Shown here: positions 1 through 4,192 of the stretch, in pieces
How positions within the stretch are numbered: position 1 is the stretch's first letter
How the letters are laid out: each line of letters starts with the position of its first letter
Notes under the pieces: model-generated
What the model was told of the DNA's origin: nothing
Database searches by the model: none
What the model saw: only the letters and a program-made list of their open reading frames with translations
Position numbers and translations under genes: made by a program
Assembly: GCA_007123465.1 (NCBI GenBank)
Contig: SKLB01000123.1
Coordinates: forward strand, 1-5,905
Reading direction: 5' to 3'
Length of the DNA: 5,905 bases
From: Spirochaetales bacterium
Lineage (GTDB): Bacteria; Spirochaetota; Spirochaetia; DSM-27196; PWMO01

Positions 1-164
1 ATCGAAGCTCCCTCGCGGTATCCAAGCGCAATCAGAAAGATCAGGGCGGCGGTCTCCATGATATTGAAGCAGATCACCAGTTTGACGGCGTTCTTCTGGG
101 TCAGCAGGCCGTATAGACCCACAAGTGTCAGAATGCCGGCACCGCCGAACGCGATATACTGCAC
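1..164 (-). CDS. mnhC: Mrp/Mbh-type cation antiporter subunit C (MnhC/MrpC, NuoK-like), N-terminal part only
   Basis: Only the first 54 codons are in the window; the gene runs off the left edge. MrpC is a small NuoK-like membrane subunit of the multisubunit Na+/H+ antiporter. The visible part reads MQYIAFGGAGILTLVGLYG and continues with LLTQKNAVKLVICFNIMETA. This is one membrane segment, the short polar turn with Gln-Lys-Asn typical of MrpC/MbhG, and the start of a second helix with the Asn-Ile-Met-Glu-Thr pattern more typical of archaeal MbhG than of Bacillus MrpC. The start is GTG at 164-162. It is chosen because an AGGGAG Shine-Dalgarno site lies 6 nt upstream and the reading begins just 3 nt after the mnhB stop. 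It is the last visible gene of the antiporter unit; mnhD would be expected next, outside the window. Confidence 0.85.
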   Translation of the reverse strand, partial: MQYIAFGGAGILTLVGLYGLLTQKNAVKLVICFNIMETAALIFLIALGYREGAS

Positions 165-167
165 CGC

Positions 168-863
168 TCACTCCCTGATCAGGCTGAAGAAGACAATCGA
201 GAGCCCCGCGGCAACCTTGAGCCCGCTGGCGAGGTTGAGAAACGGGATCAATCCGGCGCTTGCCAGTGACCCCGGTCGGCCGAGCGGCACACCGGTTGCG
301 GCGTTGGCCAGGAAGGCGCCTCCTGCTCCCAGGCCCACCAGACCGATGCCCAGAAACAGGAGCATTCCACTGTTTTCGACAAGCTTCTCCTGGGTCTCAT
401 CCAGCAGAAAGACGCGCCTGCTGCCCGAACAGTACGCCAGCGAGTAGATGATTACGGCTGCCGCGAGCATCACTCCACCGGTGAACCCACCCCCCGGTGA
501 GATGTGTCCAAAGAGGATAATGTAGAAACCGAATACCAGCAGGAACGGCAACAGAAGTGCAACGGTATCGCGCACAATAACGCTGAGGCTCGACGAGAGC
601 ATGCTGGTCCGCCTGCGCGGCGCTACAAACCCGATGATCAGCGATGCAGCCAGGATTACCGTAGCCTCGCCGAGGGTGTCGAAGCCGCGATAGTCAAACA
701 GGATCGAACTCACCTGATTTGTGGCACCGGTTTGCTGCACGCCACGCTCAATGTAGATCCCAACGTCCGGGCGCTGCATATCGAGGGGCAGTGACACGGC
801 GGTCAGCAGCGCCAGCGCCGCCACCGCCGCAATCATCAGCACGGCAACGATGCGTGAAGCCAT
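168..863 (-). CDS. mnhB: MbhE-like (MrpA C-terminal) segment fused to antiporter subunit B (MnhB/MrpB)
   Basis: 231 residues, whereas stand-alone MrpB is usually about 140. Residues 1-85 form a separate module: a first membrane helix (about 5-25), an external loop, then NQVSSILFDYRGFDTLGEA (49-67) followed by another helix. The FDYRGFDTLGE signature belongs to the C-terminal end of full-length MrpA and to the separate MbhE subunit of archaeal complexes. Residues about 90-231 are MrpB proper, with HISPGGGFTGGVMLAAA (120-136), the hallmark MrpB loop, followed by further helices and a C-terminal GLKVAAGLSIVFFSL helix. The ATG lies 3 nt past the stop of the upstream small subunit and has GAGGAG 9 nt upstream, inside that gene. 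It should sit in the membrane arm of a cation/proton antiporter. The fusion is read directly; its equivalence to MbhE+MbhF is by family knowledge. Confidence 0.9.
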   Translation of the reverse strand: MASRIVAVLMIAAVAALALLTAVSLPLDMQRPDVGIYIERGVQQTGATNQVSSILFDYRGFDTLGEATVILAASLIIGFVAPRRRTSMLSSSLSVIVRDTVALLLPFLLVFGFYIILFGHISPGGGFTGGVMLAAAVIIYSLAYCSGSRRVFLLDETQEKLVENSGMLLFLGIGLVGLGAGGAFLANAATGVPLGRPGSLASAGLIPFLNLASGLKVAAGLSIVFFSLIRE

Positions 864-866
864 AGT

Positions 867-1103
867 CTACAGCTCCTCGATCTTGTTCAGGGTCAGAATG
901 AAGAATGCGGTAACCAGTCCTGCACCAATGACCGCTTCGGTCATTGCAACATCGGGTGCCTGCAGCAGCAGAAAGACCACCGCAGTTATTATGCTGAAGA
1001 CCGACATCGCCACAACCGCGTGGATGATAACATGCGAAAACACCGCGTATACGGCAACCAGGCACAGGAAGAGCATCAGTCCGGTCATGATCGCTATTGT
1101 CAT
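867..1103 (-). CDS. small DUF4040/MbhD-like antiporter subunit (MrpA C-terminal fragment as separate gene)
   Basis: 78 residues, almost entirely hydrophobic: helix about 2-20, helix about 26-47, then QAPDVAMTEAVIGAGLVTAF (48-67) leading into the third helix and a short tail ending in Glu-Glu-Leu. The APDVAMTEAVIGAG block marks the DUF4040/MbhD family. It occurs inside the C-terminal part of full-length MrpA in Bacillus-type antiporters but as its own gene in archaeal Mbh/Mrp clusters. An open frame extends further upstream, but the true start is the ATG at 1103-1101. That ATG overlaps the mnhG stop as ATGA and is preceded 7 nt away by a perfect AGGAGG. The acidic residues in the block are likely part of the proton or cation path, by analogy with MrpA. 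Order and overlaps indicate translational coupling with mnhG and mnhB. Confidence 0.85.
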   Translation of the reverse strand: MTIAIMTGLMLFLCLVAVYAVFSHVIIHAVVAMSVFSIITAVVFLLLQAPDVAMTEAVIGAGLVTAFFILTLNKIEEL

Positions 1104-1459
1104 CCGGGGACCTCCTTGGTGAGCGCGATATCTTCGGCCAACTGATCGATGCTGAGTTTGTCGGTGTCGCACTGCTGGCGGTAGGCGGCCCGCGCAAGTG
1201 CGTGGCTGGCGATGGCGTTGGTCATCAACAGGAAGGCCGCTCCCAACAGCGCCTTGCCCAGCGCAAACCCGGTTGGGGCTGTCACCGTGTAGCTCAGAAG
1301 TACCGAGAGCACCCCACCGGTCAGGCACTTGGTGGCTACGTGCAGCCGGTCGTACATGACGCGGAAGCGGAACATCCCGAGCGCAGTGACTGCGAAGAAT
1401 GCAACAGCGGTCAGCAGCAGGGCAACCGACAGCAGCGGTCGGACAGCATCAAGGCTCAT
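1100..1459 (-). CDS. mnhG: Mrp antiporter subunit G (MnhG/MrpG/PhaG)
   Basis: 119 residues, normal to slightly long for MrpG. Helix about 8-28 is followed by GMFRFRVMYDRLHVATKC (28-45), the family signature with its Arg, Tyr-Asp-Arg and His residues. A second helix (about 46-60) and a third (about 66-85) follow, ending in TNAIASHALARAAYRQ (80-95), the typical C-terminal MrpG block. The last 24 residues are a charged cytoplasmic tail (Cys-Asp-Thr-Asp through Lys-Glu-Val-Pro-Gly). The open frame continues upstream, but the ATG at 1459-1457 is chosen because it precedes the first helix by a normal distance, has GGGAG 9 nt upstream, and overlaps the mnhF end by 11 bp. It is a small membrane subunit needed for assembly of the antiporter; no catalytic role of its own is established. 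Confidence 0.92.
   Translation of the reverse strand: MSLDAVRPLLSVALLLTAVAFFAVTALGMFRFRVMYDRLHVATKCLTGGVLSVLLSYTVTAPTGFALGKALLGAAFLLMTNAIASHALARAAYRQQCDTDKLSIDQLAEDIALTKEVPG
1110..1116 (-). promoter_or_regulatory. perfect Shine-Dalgarno site deciding the start of the DUF4040/MbhD-like gene
   Basis: AGGAGGT on the minus strand lies inside the 3' end of mnhG, with 7 nt between AGGAGG and ATG 1103. It settles the choice between this start and the longer open frame that reaches 1328. It is the strongest ribosome-binding site in the cluster. Confidence 0.8.
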
Positions 1460-1727
1460 CGTGATGCACTCCCTGACGGTTGAGATACTTAGAAATGATG
1501 ATGATGTCAATGAACTGCAGTACCGAGTAGACCAGTGCAACGTCCAGGAATGATTCGGTCTCGAATACCATCGCCAGAATTACAATCAGCGAAAAAAGCA
1601 TCAGGCCGATGGAATTGGCCGCTACCACGCGGTCCGGCACGCTTGGACCGCTGATCAGCCTGCCAAAGGTAGCTATCGCTGATAGAAGTAGCACTCCGAC
1701 CACGGCAACGATCAGCGCACTGCTCAT
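1449..1727 (-). CDS. mnhF: Mrp antiporter subunit F (MnhF/MrpF/PhaF)
   Basis: 92 residues, the usual MrpF size, with three membrane helices (about 4-24, 36-56, 62-79). The loop after helix 1 carries GPSVPDRVVAANSIGL (27-42), the family signature. Its Asp32 corresponds to the conserved aspartate known to matter in Bacillus MrpF. Helix 3 contains SFLDVALVYSVLQFIDII (59-76). The ATG at 1727-1725 overlaps the mnhE stop as ATGA and has GGGAG 7 nt upstream. The 3' end overlaps the start of mnhG by 11 bp. Both overlaps fit a polycistronic message with coupled translation. The protein belongs to the membrane arm of the cation/proton antiporter. Confidence 0.93.
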   Translation of the reverse strand: MSSALIVAVVGVLLLSAIATFGRLISGPSVPDRVVAANSIGLMLFSLIVILAMVFETESFLDVALVYSVLQFIDIIIISKYLNRQGVHHDEP

Positions 1728-2224
1728 GGAAACACTCCCAGGAGCCGCTGCTCAATTGCGCTTATCGATTTCAGAGTCTGCTCCACGCTGACGCCCTGGC
1801 GGTCGAGGTTATGGATGTAGAGCGCGTTACGCTGTGGGTCCACCTCCAGCACCAGGGTTCCGGGTGTAAGTGTAATAGTCACCGAGAGCAGCAGCAGGCC
1901 CAGCCGGTCACCGATCTGGTAGTTGTAGCGCAGAACGCGCGAGCACACAGCTACCGAAGGTCGAACGGTCAGTGACGCGAGTTTGATGCTCGCCAGCAGC
2001 AGCGCCGGCAGAATATAGACAAGGAACACGCTGAGCCTGAACAGCCGCCGTACGGCGCTCAACGAGACAATCTCGATGTGCAGCGACGGGAAAACGATCA
2101 TTGTGAACAGTACGATCAGAGCGCCGACCACGCCAACGATGAGCTCGGTCGAGGCCGCAAGCACCAGCCAGGCGGTTGTCAGCAATAGAAAGACAACGAT
2201 ATTGCGCAGTGGTGCTCTTTTCAC
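1724..2224 (-). CDS. mnhE: Mrp antiporter subunit E (MnhE/MrpE/PhaE)
   Basis: 166 residues, the normal MrpE length. Two N-terminal helices (about 9-24 and 28-46) are followed by a third region (about 62-84, Tyr-Ile-Leu-Pro-Ala-Leu-Leu-Leu-Ala-Ser). The diagnostic SVTITLTPGTLVLEVD block (114-129) comes next, then a soluble C-terminal domain with LYIHNLDRQGVSVEQ (135-149). An open frame extends about 37 codons further upstream into the methyltransferase gene, but that part is not MrpE-like. The start is placed at GTG 2224-2222, which has GGAG 7 nt upstream and begins 4 nt after the stop of the methyltransferase gene. It is the first antiporter gene of the cluster. Having mrpE first and a stand-alone DUF4040 subunit later is the Mbh/archaeal type of arrangement. 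Confidence 0.92.
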   Translation of the reverse strand: MKRAPLRNIVVFLLLTTAWLVLAASTELIVGVVGALIVLFTMIVFPSLHIEIVSLSAVRRLFRLSVFLVYILPALLLASIKLASLTVRPSVAVCSRVLRYNYQIGDRLGLLLLSVTITLTPGTLVLEVDPQRNALYIHNLDRQGVSVEQTLKSISAIEQRLLGVFP

Positions 2225-2228
2225 GCAT

Positions 2229-2969
2229 TCACTCCGGCTTGCCGGATCGGAACAGGCAGCTGAAGACGCGGCACAGTCTGCAGTAGACTGCCGAAACCGC
2301 GCGCCGCCAGGCCCGATTGAGCGTGACGTCGTCACCTCGACAGTACCAGTGATTTACCACGGTAATCCAGAAGCGTGTGTAGCCGTGCTGCGCGAGATAA
2401 TCGCGTACCGAAGGGTCGCGGCACAACGAGTTATCCTCGATAATCAGCACGCGCGGCTGCCACCGTTCGAGTGTGAGCCCGTGCAGCACAGCCAATTCAT
2501 TTCCCTCTACATCGATTGTGATTACGTCAACCGCATCGGCGGCGTGCTGCTGCAGGATGGAATCCAGCGTCCGGGTGGCTACAGTGATTGACTCGATGGC
2601 ACCGCGATGCTCATCGATGCGAGAGCGCACGCGGTTGCGGTTGTTGAGCGTGGACAGCGTGTCGCCGCCGGTGGCGATCAGAAACTCGGCACTTCCGTCG
2701 CTGGAATCGGCAGCCGCTTCAACTACGCTGCACGAGCGCGCGGCCCGGATCTGTGCCGCCAGGTACGGCACCGGCTCGACAACAATGCAGCGTCGCCCGA
2801 GCAGCTCAAACAGGTAGCTGGTGCTGCCGCTGATGCCGTTGTGTCCACCGACCTCGACACAGATTCCGCTGCTCTCGCCAAGCATCCGCAGCACAGCGCG
2901 GTCCTCACCGAACTGCGAGTAACCTGACCGCTTTGGATCCCCGCGACGCGAGCTGTCAACCTGAATCAT
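2229..2969 (-). CDS. FkbM-family SAM-dependent methyltransferase
   Basis: 246 residues, a single Rossmann-type methyltransferase domain. Seen in order: SQFGED (18-23), the N-terminal FkbM hallmark; ICVEVGGHNGISGSTSYLFE (36-55), SAM-binding motif I; IVVEPVP (62-68), the acidic end of strand 2 that holds the SAM ribose; DVITIDVEGNELAVLHGL (148-165), the FkbM signature; and RVLIIEDN (173-180). The last 25 residues are rich in Arg and Cys (four Cys) with aromatic residues, more like an amphipathic or membrane-touching tail than part of the fold. FkbM enzymes usually O-methylate sugars, polyketides or glycolipid groups; the substrate here cannot be told. The ATG at 2969-2967 is the first possible one because an in-frame TAG lies 12 nt upstream. 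There is no Shine-Dalgarno site. The stop lies 4 nt before mnhE, so it probably heads the antiporter transcript. Confidence 0.88.
   Translation of the reverse strand: MIQVDSSRRGDPKRSGYSQFGEDRAVLRMLGESSGICVEVGGHNGISGSTSYLFELLGRRCIVVEPVPYLAAQIRAARSCSVVEAAADSSDGSAEFLIATGGDTLSTLNNRNRVRSRIDEHRGAIESITVATRTLDSILQQHAADAVDVITIDVEGNELAVLHGLTLERWQPRVLIIEDNSLCRDPSVRDYLAQHGYTRFWITVVNHWYCRGDDVTLNRAWRRAVSAVYCRLCRVFSCLFRSGKPE
2232..2235 (-). promoter_or_regulatory. Shine-Dalgarno site deciding the GTG start of mnhE
   Basis: GGAG on the minus strand, within the last codons of the FkbM gene, is 7 nt upstream of GTG 2224. It supports this start over the upstream in-frame ATG at 2335, which would add 37 non-family residues. 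An out-of-frame ATG at 2228-2226 lies in the spacer and opens a shadow frame. Confidence 0.6.
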
Positions 2970-2975
2970 TCGGGA

Positions 2976-3005
2976 ATACTACCAACGCCGCGGCGGTTAG
3001 TGCAA
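2976..3005 (-). promoter_or_regulatory. predicted sigma70-type promoter for the FkbM-mrp transcript
   Basis: On the minus strand TTGCAC (3005-3000) and TAGTAT (2981-2976) are separated by 18 nt. The -10 box ends 6 nt before the ATG at 2969, so initiation would fall at or next to the A of the start codon. No Shine-Dalgarno site is present in the short stretch before the ATG. The boxes are read directly; activity and leaderless initiation are inference. Confidence 0.5.
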
Positions 3006-3033
3006 CCGTCTGCTGCGTGTGTTGCGATTGTTC

Positions 3034-3062
3034 TTGACCCGACCCGCGCTGCGCCCTATCAT
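3034..3062 (+). promoter_or_regulatory. predicted sigma70-type promoter for lrgAB
   Basis: TTGACC (3034-3039) and TATCAT (3057-3062) are separated by an ideal 17 nt. The -10 box ends 6 nt before the lrgA ATG at 3069, the same distance as in the divergent promoter. The predicted start point therefore coincides with the start codon. The match to consensus is 5 of 6 in both boxes. Confidence 0.6.
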
Positions 3063-3068
3063 GGCGCC

Positions 3069-3437
3069 ATGTTGGGCGGATTGGCAGTTCTGCTGCTGTT
3101 TCTTCTGATTGGTGAAGCCGTTGCGGCACTTGGTGTTGGTCTGCCCGGCAGCGTAATCGGGATGCTGTTGCTGACGGCCGCGCTGGCGCTCGGTATTGTG
3201 CGCGTGGAGTGGGTGCGGCGATCGTGTGATGTCCTGCTGGATAATCTGGCATTCCTGTTTGTGCCGCCCGGCGTTGGTGTGATGCTGCATTTTGACCTCA
3301 TCGGCCGCAGTTGGCCTGCAATCGCAGTGGCCGTGGTAGTCAGTACCGTTGCCGTTCTGGTGGTTAGCGGTGTTGGCTCGCAGTGGTTATTCCGTCACGG
3401 TGGACGGTTGATGGCGTCCGTGGAGCGTAAGCAGTGA
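3069..3437 (+). CDS. lrgA: CidA/LrgA family holin-like membrane protein
   Basis: 122 residues, the normal family size. There are four membrane segments: about 3-20 (with FLLIGEAVAALGVGLPGSVI, 11-30, the conserved Gly-Glu and Pro-Gly-Ser-Val-Ile-Gly-Met block), 31-45, 58-75 and 83-105. NLAFLFVPPGVGVML (59-73) is the second signature, with the conserved Phe-Val-Pro-Pro-Gly-Val-Gly. A longer frame begins at GTG 3000, but those 23 extra residues are not LrgA-like and would overlap the promoter, so ATG 3069 is preferred. No Shine-Dalgarno site precedes it. Family members were first described as holin/antiholin-like regulators of autolysis; other work links them to transport of small organic acids. 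The stop overlaps the GTG of lrgB by 4 bp. The lrg versus cid identity cannot be settled from sequence alone. Confidence 0.88.
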   Translation: MLGGLAVLLLFLLIGEAVAALGVGLPGSVIGMLLLTAALALGIVRVEWVRRSCDVLLDNLAFLFVPPGVGVMLHFDLIGRSWPAIAVAVVVSTVAVLVVSGVGSQWLFRHGGRLMASVERKQ

Positions 3438-4126
3438 GCGGGATATCGCCGGCTCTGTTCTGGGTAACGCTATCGCTGCTCACGTACATGGCGGCGCGCG
3501 CGTTCTACGCGCGGATTCGCTTTGCGCTGTTTCATCCGATTCTGGTCACAATGGCTCTGATCATAGCTCTACTGCGCATTGGTGGGATCGATTACGATGA
3601 ATACATGAGCGGTGGCCGCGTGATTACGTTTTTTCTGGGACCGTCGGTGGTGGCGTTGGGGTTGCCGCTCTACCTGCGTTTGCAGGAGCTGAAACGGTCT
3701 GCGCCGGCGATGCTGACCTCGGTCCTGTTTGCAAGCGCAGTCGGAATTGTATCGGTAGTGATCCCGGCATTGATGGCGGGGGCGCCGCAGATGGTGGTGC
3801 GTTCGCTGGCTCCCAAGAGTGTCACCACGCCGATCGCGATTGTGGTCTCAGAATCGATAGGCGGTGATGCGTCGCTGACCGCTGCGGTAGTGGTGGTGAC
3901 CGGAATCCTGGGTGCCGTTATCGGTCCGCTTGTGCTGCGTCTGGTGGGCGTAGTGCACCCGGTATCGTTTGGATTGGCAATGGGGGCTGCCGCGCACGGG
4001 ATCGGCACCGCACGTGCCCTCGAGGAAGGCGAATTGCAGGGAGCTGCAGCGGGACTCGGTATCTGTATCTGCGGCGTCATGACCGCTGTGCTGACGCCGC
4101 CGATAGTCGGACTGCTTCTGGGCTGA
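3434..4126 (+). CDS. lrgB: CidB/LrgB family membrane protein
   Basis: 230 residues, full length for the family and very hydrophobic. Diagnostic blocks: FLGPSVVALGLPLYLRL (67-83), the conserved Leu-Gly-Pro/Ala-Leu-Pro-Leu-Tyr segment; LAPKSVTTPIAIVVSESIGG (125-144), including the invariant Pro-Lys-Ser-Val-Thr-Thr-Pro; ASLTAAVVVVTGILGAVIGP (146-165); and GLAMGAAAHGIGTARALEEG (180-199), the Ala-His-Gly-Ile-Gly-Thr block. About seven or eight membrane segments are visible. The start is GTG at 3434-3436, overlapping the lrgA stop as GTGA, with GGAG 8 nt upstream. It is co-transcribed and translationally coupled with lrgA, its usual partner. LrgB homologues (including plant PLGG1, a glycolate/glycerate carrier fusion) support a transport role for small carboxylates, but the substrate here is unknown. 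Confidence 0.92.
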   Translation: MSGISPALFWVTLSLLTYMAARAFYARIRFALFHPILVTMALIIALLRIGGIDYDEYMSGGRVITFFLGPSVVALGLPLYLRLQELKRSAPAMLTSVLFASAVGIVSVVIPALMAGAPQMVVRSLAPKSVTTPIAIVVSESIGGDASLTAAVVVVTGILGAVIGPLVLRLVGVVHPVSFGLAMGAAAHGIGTARALEEGELQGAAAGLGICICGVMTAVLTPPIVGLLLG

Positions 4127-4145
4127 ACGTGGTTTGGTACCGCTA

Positions 4146-4173
4146 TTGCATCGCGTGACGCAGCGTGTATACT
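4146..4173 (+). promoter_or_regulatory. predicted sigma70-type promoter for gdhA
   Basis: TTGCAT (4146-4151) and TATACT (4168-4173) are separated by 16 nt in the 66-bp gap between lrgB and gdhA. Transcription would start near 4180 and leave a short 5' leader of about 13 nt that begins almost at the Shine-Dalgarno site. No clear terminator for lrgAB is visible in the gap, so read-through from lrgB is also possible. Confidence 0.55.
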
Positions 4174-4181
4174 TGCGGCGC

Positions 4182-4187
4182 AGGGGG
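4182..4187 (+). promoter_or_regulatory. Shine-Dalgarno site of gdhA
   Basis: AGGGGG lies 5 nt upstream of ATG 4193 and fixes that start. It contrasts with the divergent lead genes lrgA and the FkbM gene, which have no such site. Confidence 0.6.
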
Positions 4188-4192
4188 AAGCC

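Noticed and set aside
1100..1174. Charged 24-residue tail on MnhG
   Set aside because: MrpG lengths vary at the C-terminus in many bacteria; nothing suggests a new domain.
748..1197. 149-codon minus-strand frame across mnhG, the DUF4040 gene and mnhB
   Set aside because: Runs out of frame through three well-supported genes and is rich in Arg, Cys, Gly and Asp with no family resemblance.
1908..2228. Frame starting at ATG 2228, 4 nt before the mnhE GTG
   Set aside because: This ATG is close to the ribosome-binding site, but its frame gives an Arg-rich non-membrane peptide, while the GTG frame gives clear MrpE.
3000..3068. 23-residue N-terminal extension of lrgA from GTG 3000
   Set aside because: The extension is not LrgA-like, contains both promoter boxes, and has no ribosome-binding site; ATG 3069 gives the normal protein length.
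3490..3515. GCGCGCGCG...CGCGCG inverted repeat
   Set aside because: Lies within lrgB codons for Ala-Ala-Arg-Ala-Phe-Tyr-Ala-Arg and is explained by coding; there is no T-run for a terminator.
4148..4164. Short imperfect palindrome (TGCATCGCG/TGACGCA) between lrgB and gdhA
   Set aside because: Mismatched, with almost no loop and no T-run, and it sits in the promoter spacer; not a credible terminator, and only weak as an operator.
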